From Betaproteobacteria bacterium (GTDB lineage Bacteria; Pseudomonadota; Gammaproteobacteria; Burkholderiales; Eutrophovitaceae): a DNA stretch of 49,004 bases. A program made the translations under genes and the position numbers. The notes beneath the pieces are model-generated. The model searched no databases. It had not been told where the DNA came from and saw only the letters and a program-made list of their open reading frames with translations. This document shows, piece after piece, positions 9,379 to 17,890 of the stretch (positions are counted from its first letter, which is position 1; every line of letters begins with the position of its first letter). The stretch lies in contig CP070775.1 in assembly GCA_020346185.1 (NCBI GenBank), positions 3,317,000 to 3,366,003 on the forward strand, given 5' to 3'.

Positions 9379-10128
9379 TCACTCCATGAGCATCCCGCCA
9401 TTGACGTGAATAGTAGAGCCAGTTACATATCCAGCCCCGTCTGAGGCAAGAAACAACACCGCCTCGGCAACCTCATCGCAAGACCCGAAACGGCCCAGCG
9501 GCACGTGGCCAATGAGTGATTCGCGTTGCGCCTCGCTCAACGCCCTGGTCATGTCGGTATCGATGAATCCGGGCGCTACACAATTCACGGTGACGTTGCG
9601 GCTGCCGAGCTCGCGCGCCATCGACTTACTAAACCCTTCCACGCCCGCTTTTGCAGCCGCATAGTTGGCCTGCCCTGCATTTCCCATAAAGCCCACCACC
9701 GAAGTGATGTTAATGATGCGTCCCGATCGCGCCTTCATCATGGGACGCGCGACCAGTTTCGTTAGTCGGAAAACTGACTTCAGGTTGGTTTCCATGATGT
9801 CATCCCATTCCTGATCTTTCATCCGCATGAGCAGATTGTCGCGGGTAATGCCCGCGTTATTCACCAGAATGGAAATCGGACCCAAACTCTCTTCGATGTC
9901 AGCAATGACCGACTTGCAAGCTTCAGCATTGGTGACATCCAGTTCGTATCCAGCACCCTCGATTCCAGCAGCCCTAATGTAGTCTGTGACGGATTGAGCA
10001 CCGATCGCCGTCGTTGCCGTGCCGGCAATTTTGGCGCCCGCTGTACCAAGCATCTTGGCAATTGCCCTGCCGATTCCGCGACTGGACCCGGTAACCAAGG
10101 CTGTTTTTCCCGCCAAACTTTGTCCCAT
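9379..10128 (-). CDS. fabG: 3-oxoacyl-ACP reductase
   Basis: This 249-residue short-chain dehydrogenase reduces 3-oxoacyl-ACP with NADPH. It has the dinucleotide motif TGSSRGIGRA, NNAG, and the catalytic Ser143, Tyr156 and Lys160 (NYAAAK). The position in the fab cluster settles the role. Its ATG overlaps the fabD stop in a TAATG arrangement, so the two are translationally coupled. A second FabG-like gene lies at 39814-40554 outside the cluster. Confidence 0.95.
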   Translation of the reverse strand: MGQSLAGKTALVTGSSRGIGRAIAKMLGTAGAKIAGTATTAIGAQSVTDYIRAAGIEGAGYELDVTNAEACKSVIADIEESLGPISILVNNAGITRDNLLMRMKDQEWDDIMETNLKSVFRLTKLVARPMMKARSGRIINITSVVGFMGNAGQANYAAAKAGVEGFSKSMARELGSRNVTVNCVAPGFIDTDMTRALSEAQRESLIGHVPLGRFGSCDEVAEAVLFLASDGAGYVTGSTIHVNGGMLME

Positions 10129-11069
10129 TACCTTTTGCCCTTCAGCGCCGAAACGGTTTCATTCAGAACGCTTGTATCGACCAGCGCAATGGTCTGCGCA
10201 TCACCGCCAATCCGCTTGTTCAACCCGGTGAGAACCTTGCCCGGTCCGCACTCGACAATATGGGTTGCACCGCCCTCGTTCAGGCTTGCGATCGTCTCCG
10301 CCCAGCGCACCGGCTTGAAGACCTGACGCACCAGTGCATGGCGAAGTTCGTCGGTATTGCTTGCAAAGGATACGCTTTCATTGTGTATCACAGGTACTTT
10401 GGGCATTTGAATTGGCAGCTTGTCCAAGTTCTTTGCCAACATTTCCGCTGCCGGTCTCATCAGCGCGCAATGTGAAGGTGCGCTCATCGGCAGCAACATC
10501 GCCCGCCTGGCGCCGCGCGACTTGGCAGCTTCAACTGCGCGCTCGACGGCGGCCTTCTGACCCGCCACAACCACCTGGCCCGGAGCGTTGAAATTTGCCG
10601 CCTGTGCAATCTCCGACGCGTTGCTGGCTTCCTCGCAGGCAGCAAGCACGCCGGCGTCATCAAGCCCCAGAACGGCAGCCATGGCGCCGGTCCCGGCGGG
10701 GACCGCTTGTTGCATACATTGCGCTCGAAAGCGCACCAGGGGAACGGCATCGGAGAAACTCATCGCTTCGGATGCTACCAGCGCAGAGTATTCACCAAGG
10801 CTGTGGCCAGCGAGCACATCCGGACATTGTCCGCCGGCATCGATCCAGGCCCGGAAAACGGCAATCCCTGCCACCAGCATCAGCGGCTGGGTATTGGTCG
10901 TCAAATTGAGTACTTCGGCAGGACCATTCTCGACCATTGACCACAGATCTTCGCCCAGCAATTCAGACGCTTCCGAGAAGGTTTCCCGTACCGCTTTCAG
11001 GTCGGAAAAACCAGCCATCATGCCCAATGACTGAGAGCCCTGACCGGGAAATACAAAAGCCAGTTTCAT
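10128..11069 (-). CDS. fabD: Malonyl-CoA:ACP transacylase
   Basis: The protein transfers malonyl from CoA to ACP. It has FVFPGQGSQ at the N terminus and the nucleophile Ser90 in GHSLGEY. I prefer the ATG at 11069, which gives the usual MKLAFVFPGQG start; a TTG at 11084 would add five residues and overlap fabH by four bases. The stop shares a base with the fabG start. It is the third enzyme of the plsX-fabH-fabD-fabG series. Confidence 0.95.
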   Translation of the reverse strand: MKLAFVFPGQGSQSLGMMAGFSDLKAVRETFSEASELLGEDLWSMVENGPAEVLNLTTNTQPLMLVAGIAVFRAWIDAGGQCPDVLAGHSLGEYSALVASEAMSFSDAVPLVRFRAQCMQQAVPAGTGAMAAVLGLDDAGVLAACEEASNASEIAQAANFNAPGQVVVAGQKAAVERAVEAAKSRGARRAMLLPMSAPSHCALMRPAAEMLAKNLDKLPIQMPKVPVIHNESVSFASNTDELRHALVRQVFKPVRWAETIASLNEGGATHIVECGPGKVLTGLNKRIGGDAQTIALVDTSVLNETVSALKGKR

Positions 11070-11080
11070 CCTACATCCAT

Positions 11081-12037
11081 TCAATATCGCAGCAGCACAC
11101 CGCCCCAGGTGAATCCGCCACCGACACCCTCGAGCAAGAGATTTTCGCCGCGTTTAATCTGGCCTGCGTTGACCGCTTCGTCCAATGCCAGCGGGATGGA
11201 TGCAGCAGAGGTATTGCCATGGTGCTCAACGGTGGAAATCAGACGCTCGAGCGGCAATTCCAGCTTGCGGGCAGTGGCTTCCATGATGCGGATGTTTGCT
11301 TGATGCGGAATGAACCAGTCAATGTCTGCTACCGACATCTTCGCTGCTTCGAGAACCTCGCGCGCAACCTCCTCAAATGCACCAACTGCAAACTTGAAAA
11401 CGCTGCCACCGTCCATCTGCACAAAGGGCGAACCGATTGTCTTGCCACCACATATCCAACCAGGCACGCAAAGCTTTTCCGCGTAGCCGCCATCGGCGTG
11501 CAGTTTCGCCGCCAGAACACCCGGCTCTTGCGATACGGACAACACCATCGCACCAGCGCCATCGCCAAACAGCACGCAGGTTGTGCGATCAGTCCAGTCC
11601 AGAATGCGTGAGTAAACTTCGGCACCGACGATCAATGCGTTTTTCGCCCGCCCGGAAACGATGAACATATCAGCAATGGTTATCGCGTAAACGAATCCGC
11701 TGCAAACCGCTTGGACGTCAAACGCGGGACAGCCTCTGATGCCGAGTTTTGACTGCAAGATGCACGCGGTGCTTGGGAAAACCATGTCCGGCGTCGTGGT
11801 TGCCACGATAATGAGGTCAATGTCGGCAGGAACCAGGTCGGAATTGGCAATGGCGCGTTGACCCGCCGCAAGCGCAAGGTCACTCGCCACTTCATTATCA
11901 GTGGCTACATGCCGCTCGCGAATGCCGGTTCGCGCGAAGATCCACTCATCTGACGTGTCAACCATTTTCGCCAGATCATGGTTGGTCAAGACTTTCCTCG
12001 GAAGATAGCTCCCGGTACCGGCAATTCTCGAATACAT
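11081..12037 (-). CDS. fabH: 3-oxoacyl-ACP synthase III (KASIII)
   Basis: The 318-residue enzyme starts fatty-acid synthesis by condensing acetyl-CoA with malonyl-ACP. It shows the KASIII Cys-His-Asn set: Cys112 in QAVCSGF, His in IPHQANIRI and Asn in HHGNTSAAS. The C-terminal GGGFTWGG is typical. The ATG overlaps the plsX stop in a TAATG junction, indicating translational coupling. Confidence 0.96.
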   Translation of the reverse strand: MYSRIAGTGSYLPRKVLTNHDLAKMVDTSDEWIFARTGIRERHVATDNEVASDLALAAGQRAIANSDLVPADIDLIIVATTTPDMVFPSTACILQSKLGIRGCPAFDVQAVCSGFVYAITIADMFIVSGRAKNALIVGAEVYSRILDWTDRTTCVLFGDGAGAMVLSVSQEPGVLAAKLHADGGYAEKLCVPGWICGGKTIGSPFVQMDGGSVFKFAVGAFEEVAREVLEAAKMSVADIDWFIPHQANIRIMEATARKLELPLERLISTVEHHGNTSAASIPLALDEAVNAGQIKRGENLLLEGVGGGFTWGGVLLRY

Positions 12038-13053
12038 TACGCCGCTTTCTGCTGCATGGCGTTTATCTTGTCGTTGATACTCGCGAGCATGCCACGTTTC
12101 GCCGCGGTGTAGGCACGTCTGATTGCAAATCCGAATGCATAGGCGTCTGCCGCGCCATGGCTCTTGACGACGATTCCGCGCAATCCCAAAAGGCTCGCGC
12201 CGTTATAGCGGCGATGATCAACACGCTTGCGGAAGCTCTTTACGACCGGCAGCGCCAGCAATCCACACAAACGCGTGAATGGACTACGACTGAACTCTTC
12301 GCGTAGATACTGACCCAACATTTGTGCCAGACCCTCAGAGGTCTTAAGTGCGACATTGCCAACAAAGCCGTCACAAACGATAACGTCGGTTGATCCCATG
12401 TAAATGTTGCTGCCTTCAACATTACCTCGAAAATTAAGTCCGCTTGCCCGCAGCAGCTCAGCGGCATCCTTGACGACCTCGTTACCCTTGATCTGTTCCT
12501 CTCCAATATTGAGTAGACCAATACTGGGCCGCTCGATGTGTTCGACCGCGCTGACAAGGCAACTGCCCATCACCGCGAACTGCACAAGATGTTCCGCCGT
12601 ACAATTAACGTTCGCGCCGAGATCAAGCATGCAAACGCGGCCATTCACGGTCGGAAGAAACGAGGCAATGGCAGGCCGTTCGATACCGGGCATCATTTTC
12701 AGGACGAAGCGCGAGATTGCCATCAAAGCGCCGGTATTGCCGGCGCTGACACAGGCATCAGCGACGCCTTCCTTCACCAAGTCCGCCGCTACGCGCATCG
12801 ATGAGTTTCGTTTGCCGCGAAGTGCATGGGCCGGCGGCTCATCCATTGCCACTACCTCGCTGGCCGCCTTGACGCTGAGTCTGTCCGATACGGTCGTACC
12901 GTAGCGGCGCAATTCTCTCTCGATCACATCGGCCAAACCAACGAGGATGATCGAAACGTCGTCTTCGCGTTTGAGAAAGTCGATCGCCGCGGGAACCGTG
13001 ACTTTGACGCCGTGGTCCCCGCCCATGCAGTCAAGCGCTATGGTGATCGCCAT
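12037..13053 (-). CDS. plsX: Phosphate acyltransferase PlsX
   Basis: The 338-residue protein begins [13 protein letters not shown], the signature start of PlsX, and carries DLGANVNC and CDGFVGNV segments conserved in the family. PlsX converts acyl-ACP to acyl-phosphate, the donor for PlsY in phospholipid synthesis. It is coupled to fabH and preceded by rpmF with a 113-base gap, the standard rpmF-plsX-fabH order. Confidence 0.96.
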   Translation of the reverse strand: MAITIALDCMGGDHGVKVTVPAAIDFLKREDDVSIILVGLADVIERELRRYGTTVSDRLSVKAASEVVAMDEPPAHALRGKRNSSMRVAADLVKEGVADACVSAGNTGALMAISRFVLKMMPGIERPAIASFLPTVNGRVCMLDLGANVNCTAEHLVQFAVMGSCLVSAVEHIERPSIGLLNIGEEQIKGNEVVKDAAELLRASGLNFRGNVEGSNIYMGSTDVIVCDGFVGNVALKTSEGLAQMLGQYLREEFSRSPFTRLCGLLALPVVKSFRKRVDHRRYNGASLLGLRGIVVKSHGAADAYAFGFAIRRAYTAAKRGMLASINDKINAMQQKAA

Positions 13054-13166
13054 GTATGGAGGATAAGTGACGCGCTGCTCTATCGCTGCGTTTTAATGGC
13101 TACCCCAGGGGGTGTTACCGGATAGGATTTGCAAGCCGGACACGAATACCAGCTGGCAACACGGTA

Positions 13167-13346
13167 TCAACTGTCGCTGCTCTTGACGACTTTCTTGCCG
13201 CGATAATAGCCGCTGGGGCTGACGTGGTGACGCAAATGGGTTTCACCTGTCGTAGGTTCCACTGCCAGAGGCGGATTAGTCAAGAAATCATGCGACCGGC
13301 GCATGTTGCGCCTCGACGGTGACTTCTTGTTTTGCTGAACTGCCAT
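13167..13346 (-). CDS. rpmF: 50S ribosomal protein L32
   Basis: A 59-residue basic protein starts [20 protein letters not shown] and continues with [14 protein letters not shown], the L32 signature. It lacks the four cysteines of zinc-binding L32 forms, so it is the zinc-independent type common in Proteobacteria. A strong ribosome binding site (AGGAG, seven bases before the ATG) fits its high expression. It lies between yceD and plsX as in E. coli. Confidence 0.96.
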   Translation of the reverse strand: MAVQQNKKSPSRRNMRRSHDFLTNPPLAVEPTTGETHLRHHVSPSGYYRGKKVVKSSDS

Positions 13347-13359
13347 CGTGTTACTCCTG

Positions 13360-13389
13360 AGATCGTTAATCTTTAGATCGTTAATCTTT
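13360..13389. repeat. 15-base perfect tandem duplication at the yceD stop
   Basis: AGATCGTTAATCTTT occurs twice back to back (13360-13374 and 13375-13389). The second copy contains the yceD stop codon; the first holds an identical stop codon further downstream. The duplication lengthens the yceD-rpmF spacer without changing either protein. Confidence 0.9.
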
Positions 13390-13884
13390 CGTATTTGTCA
13401 ATGCACCCAGCACGCTGAACGCAGAGCCTTCGCGGCCGGCATCACTCGACCACTGCGGCCGAGTGCACTTGCTTTCTTCGTGCATCGGTGCCATCGGGAT
13501 CTGCAGCAAGATCTCGTCTTCCGCCAGGGCCAGCAGATCCAGCTTGCTATCGGCCAGCAATGAATCTACATCGTCCGCTTCTTCGCCTAGGTCCCCCAAA
13601 TCCTGCTCTTGCTCGGCGAGCACGAAACGGCGATCCAATGCAACCCCTAGTACCAACGGTTCCAGGCATCTCTGGCAGGTCACCGTCATACTGCCCGTAA
13701 CGTGCAAGTGCAAGCAAGGCCGGCCTTCGGAATCCTCAAACCCGTCTAGACCAACCTCCAATTCATCCTCGTCATCGAGCACCGCCTGTGCCAGCCGTCT
13801 TAACCCGGATACGGGAACCGAGCAACGCACTGATGAGTGTTGTTTGGCAAACTGGAGGCTGTCGACCACGGGCCATCCCGGCAT
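13381..13884 (-). CDS. yceD: YceD/DUF177-family protein, 23S rRNA accumulation protein
   Basis: The 167-residue acidic protein has the DUF177 core with CQRCLEP in the middle and [12 protein letters not shown] toward the C terminus. The E. coli homologue is linked to 23S rRNA accumulation, and its gene always travels with rpmF. The ATG at 13884 aligns with the start of other family members ([10 protein letters not shown] resembles their first helix). It lies only a few bases downstream of a very good promoter, which would give an almost leaderless message. Confidence 0.9.
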   Translation of the reverse strand: MPGWPVVDSLQFAKQHSSVRCSVPVSGLRRLAQAVLDDEDELEVGLDGFEDSEGRPCLHLHVTGSMTVTCQRCLEPLVLGVALDRRFVLAEQEQDLGDLGEEADDVDSLLADSKLDLLALAEDEILLQIPMAPMHEESKCTRPQWSSDAGREGSAFSVLGALTNTKD

Positions 13885-13893
13885 AAGGCGCGC

Positions 13894-13922
13894 ATAATAT
13901 TAACTTTGAACATCCCTGTCAA
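13894..13922 (-). promoter_or_regulatory. Consensus sigma-70 promoter of the yceD-rpmF-plsX-fab run
   Basis: Read on the minus strand, a perfect -35 TTGACA (13917-13922) is followed by exactly 17 bases and TATTAT (13894-13899), five of six matches to the -10 consensus. Transcription would start near 13887, just before the yceD ATG at 13884. It is the strongest sigma-70 match I noticed in the window and is well placed to drive the ribosomal-protein and lipid genes. Confidence 0.75.
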
Positions 13923-13931
13923 AACAAAATC

Positions 13932-14540
13932 TTGGAAAAACAACACGAGAGAAAACAGCAGTCAGCGCGGCTCGTTCTGGCGTCCACTTCGCGATACCGA
14001 AAAACGCTGCTGAAACGCTTGCAATTGCCGTTCGAGACGGCCTCGCCGCAGATCGACGAAACGCCGGAGGAGGGCGAAACGGGCGCGGAATGCGCCGCCC
14101 GCCTGTCCCGCCTCAAGGCGCTTGCTGTCGCTGCCAGACATCCGAATGCATTGATTATCGGTTCCGACCAGGTGGCCGAGTGTGGCGGGCAACGGTTGGA
14201 CAAACCATGCGATCTGCAGCGGGCGATTGCGCAGCTGTCCTGGGCCAGTGGCAAGCAAGTTGTGTTCAGCACTGCCCTGACTTTGCTCAATTCGGTGACA
14301 GGTCGCGAGCAGACCCGGGTAGTACCGACCACGGTCCGGTACCGCTGCATTTCCAAAGCTGAAATCGAGCGTTATCTGCAGCAGGAAGCAGCCCTCGATT
14401 GCGCAGGCAGTGCCAAGGTAGAGGGTCTGGGAATCGCTCTGCTGGACGCAATCGAGGGCGCTGATCCGACAGCGTTGATCGGGCTGCCGTTGATCGCTTT
14501 GTGTTCCATGCTCCGTGAGGAAAACGTCATCGTTCCTTGA
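13932..14540 (+). CDS. maf: Maf-family nucleoside triphosphate pyrophosphatase (YceF type)
   Basis: The 202-residue product has the Maf hallmarks LVLASTSRYR near the N terminus, GSDQV, and a conserved glycine/leucine segment at the C terminus (TALIGLPL). Maf proteins are house-cleaning pyrophosphatases acting on non-canonical or methylated nucleotides. The best start is TTG at 13932; no ATG or GTG precedes the first strand, and no ribosome binding site is seen. It diverges from yceD and converges on sppA. In E. coli the paralogue yceF likewise lies beside yceD. Confidence 0.9.
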   Translation: MEKQHERKQQSARLVLASTSRYRKTLLKRLQLPFETASPQIDETPEEGETGAECAARLSRLKALAVAARHPNALIIGSDQVAECGGQRLDKPCDLQRAIAQLSWASGKQVVFSTALTLLNSVTGREQTRVVPTTVRYRCISKAEIERYLQQEAALDCAGSAKVEGLGIALLDAIEGADPTALIGLPLIALCSMLREENVIVP

Positions 14541-14566
14541 ATCCGTGCGGCTACCCAAACCCTCGA

Positions 14567-15505
14567 TTAACGCAGTTCCAAACCCGTCTCTCGCAGAACA
14601 GTCTCACCGAGCGATGCGCCGAACCGGCGCGCGACCCTCTCGACAAGGCTTTCACGGCGACTGTAGTTGACGATTTTTTCGGCTTGCACCACTTCTCTGG
14701 CGACATAGGCGACGCTACCGAGAGCATCGGCCAGTCCTAGTTCGATGCTTTCTTCTCCAGTCCAGACCAGCCCCGAGAACGTTTGTTCTGTTTCTTTAAG
14801 CCGATCGCCACGGCCTTCGCGTACCGCCTCGATAAACTGCGAATGAATGTTATCGAGCATTTTCTCGGCATAGTCGCGCTGTTCTATTTCGAGCGGCGAG
14901 AACGGATCCATGAAACCCTTGTTGTCACCTGCAGTAAGCAAACGTCGCTCAATGCCGAGCTTTTTCATGGCATCGGTAAACCCGAAACCATTCATCAGCA
15001 CGCCGATCGAGCCCATGATGCTAGCCTTGGCAACAAATATCTTTTCCGCCGCCACTGCGACGTAATAGCCACCTGATGCGCATATGTCCTCGACCACCGC
15101 ATACAGCGGGATGTGCGGATGCAGGTCGCGCAGCCGGCGGATTTCATCGTTGATACTTGCCGCCTGGACCGGACTGCCGCCAGGGCTGTTGATACGCAAT
15201 AGCACTGCCTTAGTGCCCTCAGCCTCAAACGCATCTTTCAAGCCAGCGACAACATCGTCGGCATTTGCTTCGGAATTCGGCGCAATGATACCGTTCAGTT
15301 CTACAACCGCGGTGTGATCACCTGTCTCGATAGCGCCACCCTCTCCCAGCCAACCAATTGCGAAGAACAGCAGCAGAAAAAGGTAAACAAAGGTCAGCGC
15401 CTTGAAGACAATGCCCCAGCGGCGCGCGCGTTTCTGTTCAGCCAATGCATCACGCGCCAGCTTCTGGATTACATCGCGTTCCCAGTTGGCATCGTTACCG
15501 TTCAT
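14567..15505 (-). CDS. sppA: Signal peptide peptidase SppA, short form (S49)
   Basis: This 312-residue membrane protease has a cytoplasmic N terminus, one membrane segment (about 31-50) and an S49 domain. The nucleophile Ser144 is in CASGGYY, followed by MGSIGVL; a later NKGFMDPF segment supplies the expected general-base Lys. INSPGGS is also conserved. SppA degrades cleaved signal peptides. This is the single-domain length, not the double-length E. coli form. It overlaps the 3' end of the Rieske gene by 11 bases. Confidence 0.92.
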   Translation of the reverse strand: MNGNDANWERDVIQKLARDALAEQKRARRWGIVFKALTFVYLFLLLFFAIGWLGEGGAIETGDHTAVVELNGIIAPNSEANADDVVAGLKDAFEAEGTKAVLLRINSPGGSPVQAASINDEIRRLRDLHPHIPLYAVVEDICASGGYYVAVAAEKIFVAKASIMGSIGVLMNGFGFTDAMKKLGIERRLLTAGDNKGFMDPFSPLEIEQRDYAEKMLDNIHSQFIEAVREGRGDRLKETEQTFSGLVWTGEESIELGLADALGSVAYVAREVVQAEKIVNYSRRESLVERVARRFGASLGETVLRETGLELR

Positions 15506-15866
15506 CAGTGGCGTCCTCTTGTTCGATCAGGTAAATGTTCCCGCCGCGTTCGGAGGTCGGTAAAGGCTGCAGTCCGCCCCCTTTACACGGCCCCATGGCG
15601 CACCTACCGCTGTTCGGGAAATAAGCCGCGCCGTGCGTTGCGCACACCAAGTATAAACCCGAGATGTCGAAGAAATCGCCTTCCGCCCAATCAAGCTCCA
15701 CCGACACGTGAGCACATCGGTTAACGTAGGCATAGACGACACCTTGGTAGCGGATGGCAAAAGCAGGCAACCAGCGGCCATCAGGAGTGTCGACCGTGAA
15801 ACGAAACCCTCTACCCCTTTCGACAATTTGATCCGAAGTCGCGATTAGCCGTTCTCTTCCAGCCAC
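15495..15866 (-). CDS. Rieske [2Fe-2S] protein
   Basis: The roughly 123-residue protein has both cluster-binding motifs, C-A-H (RCAHVS) and C-X2-H (CATHGA), separated as in Rieske ferredoxins. There is no signal or membrane segment, so it is a soluble ferredoxin-like protein or dioxygenase component. I prefer a GTG at 15866, which starts the family-like segment GRERLIATSDQ and overlaps the HAD gene by 22 bases; another GTG at 15911 would give 138 residues. It sits between the HAD gene and sppA with overlaps on both sides. Its electron partner is unknown. Confidence 0.83.
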   Translation of the reverse strand: MAGRERLIATSDQIVERGRGFRFTVDTPDGRWLPAFAIRYQGVVYAYVNRCAHVSVELDWAEGDFFDISGLYLVCATHGAAYFPNSGRCAMGPCKGGGLQPLPTSERGGNIYLIEQEDATDER

Positions 15867-16507
15867 TCCAAAACTTCCGAAAAACTGTCCATGCAGCCAA
15901 GAGACTGACACTCTTCCAGCGACGCCGCGCCATGAGCGCCATAGGAAACCGCCAGCGCTTGGGCGCCGGCGTTGGCTGCCAACTGCAAGTCGTGAGAGGT
16001 GTCGCCGATCATCAGGGTTCTTGAAGCACTGGTGTCAGTTACTTGCATGATGTGATTGAGCATATCCGGATGCGGTTTGGGAAAGCCTTCGTCGCCGCAC
16101 CTCGTCGCCGTGAAACGTGTGCCGAAGGCGAGCCTGCTAAGGGCTCGATCGAGGCCGACCCGGCTCTTCCCCGTTGCGACCGCAAGTGTGTAGCCCATCT
16201 CGTCGAGTAAGGCGATACCCTCCTCGACCAAGGGAAATATTTCCACTGCCTCATCACCGGCAAGGAAATGATAGCGGTAACGGTTCGCCAGTTCGTGGTA
16301 GCGTCCCTTTTCAAGCTGCGGCACAAGGTAAGCCAACGCATCATGCATGCCCAGCCCGATGACATGTCGCGCGTCTGCAATGCTCGGTACCGGCAAGTCC
16401 AGATCCGCACAGGCGGCCTGAATACTTGCCGCAATGTGACCGGCGGAATCCACCAGAGTACCGTCCCAGTCAAATACCAGAAGATCAAATTTCTTTGGGT
16501 TGGTCAC
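15845..16507 (-). CDS. HAD-family phosphatase, phosphoglycolate-phosphatase-like
   Basis: The 220-residue protein begins with the HAD nucleophile motif FDWDGTLVDS, has VATGKS as motif II and MIGDTSHDL as the acidic motif IV. The helical cap between motifs I and II is that of subclass IA (Gph-like). The start is GTG at 16507. It follows rluC by 60 bases; the rluC-HAD-sppA order is common in Gammaproteobacteria. The substrate is uncertain: phosphoglycolate or another small phosphoester. Confidence 0.88.
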   Translation of the reverse strand: MTNPKKFDLLVFDWDGTLVDSAGHIAASIQAACADLDLPVPSIADARHVIGLGMHDALAYLVPQLEKGRYHELANRYRYHFLAGDEAVEIFPLVEEGIALLDEMGYTLAVATGKSRVGLDRALSRLAFGTRFTATRCGDEGFPKPHPDMLNHIMQVTDTSASRTLMIGDTSHDLQLAANAGAQALAVSYGAHGAASLEECQSLGCMDSFSEVLEWLEENG

Positions 16508-16567
16508 GAACAGGTTTCAGCGCTGCGAATCAACTAACAAGCGCACTTCTGGTCAACATGCATCGAC

Positions 16568-17506
16568 TCATCCATGAATCGACCCGAGAAAGCGCACAAG
16601 TTCTCCCGGTAGTGGTGCCTCGATGCGCAGGAGCTCGCCAGTGGCAGGATGTTTCAAAGTAACAGACAAAGCATGCAGGAACATGCGTTTCAGCCCTCCC
16701 TTCTCGAGCGTTTTGTTGATGTCAAATTTGCCATACTTGTCGTCCCCGGCAATCGGAAAACCCAGATGCGAGAGGTGTACCCGGATTTGATGGGTGCGCC
16801 CGGTCTTGAGTTCGGCTTCGATCAGGCTGTAACCGTCATAGTGACCTAGCAATTTGAAAACCGTTATTGCGGCCGCACCCTGGCCATCAACCGTCACCCG
16901 GCGCTCTCCACCGCCGATGACATACTTGCGCAGAGGCAGCCGCACAGTTTGACGCGGTTTCTTCCAGTCGCCAAGCACCAGTGCATGGTAGCGTTTGTCG
17001 ACCTGACCGCAGCGAAGCTGGGCGTGAACATTGGTAAGGGCACGGCGCCGTTTAGCCAGTAGCAGGACACCAGACGTTTCACGATCGAGGCGATGAATGA
17101 GTTCGAGGAAGGGCTGATTCGACCGCTCTTCTCTAAGCTGTTCAATCGCCCCAAAGGATATGCCGCTGCCGCCATGCACGGCCACGCCGGCTGGCTTGTC
17201 GATGGCGAGCAGCCATTCATCCTCATAGAGGGGGTTTGCCCCGAGCCGGCCAAGCCCGCCACCGCTCTGGGTGGCCGGCGCGGCTACCCAAACCGGCGGA
17301 ATTCGAACTTGGTCACCCGGTTTGAGCCGATGGGTGGCACTGACCCGCCCGCTGTTCACGCGCACCTCACCGCTGCGCAAGATTCGGTAGATGTGGCTGC
17401 GCGGCACGCCTTTCAGCGTTTTGGCCAGGAAATTGTCGATCCGCTGCCCCTCTGCCGATTCATCGACCTCGACCCAGCTGACCGAGCCTTTGCTTAACTC
17501 ATTCAT
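16568..17506 (-). CDS. rluC: 23S rRNA pseudouridine synthase RluC
   Basis: The protein (312 residues from the ATG at 17506) has an N-terminal S4 RNA-binding domain (QRIDNFLAKTLKGVPRSHIYR) and a RluA-type catalytic domain with Asp141 in HRLDRETSG, plus GRTHQIRVH and HPATGE. RluC makes pseudouridines in 23S rRNA. I prefer 17506; a TTG at 17563 would add 19 residues that do not resemble the family. It is divergent from rne, as in E. coli, where both act in RNA metabolism. Confidence 0.92.
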   Translation of the reverse strand: MNELSKGSVSWVEVDESAEGQRIDNFLAKTLKGVPRSHIYRILRSGEVRVNSGRVSATHRLKPGDQVRIPPVWVAAPATQSGGGLGRLGANPLYEDEWLLAIDKPAGVAVHGGSGISFGAIEQLREERSNQPFLELIHRLDRETSGVLLLAKRRRALTNVHAQLRCGQVDKRYHALVLGDWKKPRQTVRLPLRKYVIGGGERRVTVDGQGAAAITVFKLLGHYDGYSLIEAELKTGRTHQIRVHLSHLGFPIAGDDKYGKFDINKTLEKGGLKRMFLHALSVTLKHPATGELLRIEAPLPGELVRFLGSIHG

Positions 17507-17563
17507 TTTGCTTATACTCTGTGGGACGATATCGGCTCCAAAATGAGGAGACTTCACGGTCAA

Positions 17564-17890
17564 AGCGGGCTTGGCGAACCAAACAAGGGCCAGGCAGATT
17601 GCGTGGGCGGGTAGGATAGCCCTGACCGTTCGTCAGCGGGTTAACTTCGCTCACCCGAACAAGTAGCGATAGCCATTGACTTACGCGCTCTCAATATCGC
17701 AGTGGATTTTGCGTCCTGCACGGACATAGCGTCGCAGGACGCTCGCGACAAACCGACAGACTGACATTATTCACCTTCAACGATTTGGTGTTTATGAACT
17801 GTTAGCACATAGCACACACATCCCGTTTGCAAAACGGGCATGCTCCGGGTTTGTCCTCCCTGACGCTGCGAGCGCGGGAGAACAAAAGAA
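17564..17890 (+). promoter_or_regulatory. Structured leader region upstream of rne
   Basis: These 327 bases hold no gene but several strong inverted repeats in the direction of rne. One is CCCTGAC/GTCAGcGG with a five-base loop (17620-17640, one bulge). A 9-bp perfect stem joins 17711-17719 to 17734-17742; an alternative 6-bp stem with a four-base loop (17728-17743) excludes it. Another is CCCGTTT-GCA-AAACGGG (17822-17838). Finally CTCCC (17856-17860) can pair with GGGAG (17876-17880), which is the ribosome binding site of rne. RNase E is known in E. coli to limit its own synthesis through hairpins in a leader of about 360 bases, so a similar role is likely. I see no convincing rne promoter. 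Confidence 0.6.

Noticed and set aside
10937..11611. 224-codon plus-strand frame opposite fabH
   Set aside because: It is antisense to a fabH with an intact catalytic triad and has no start signal.
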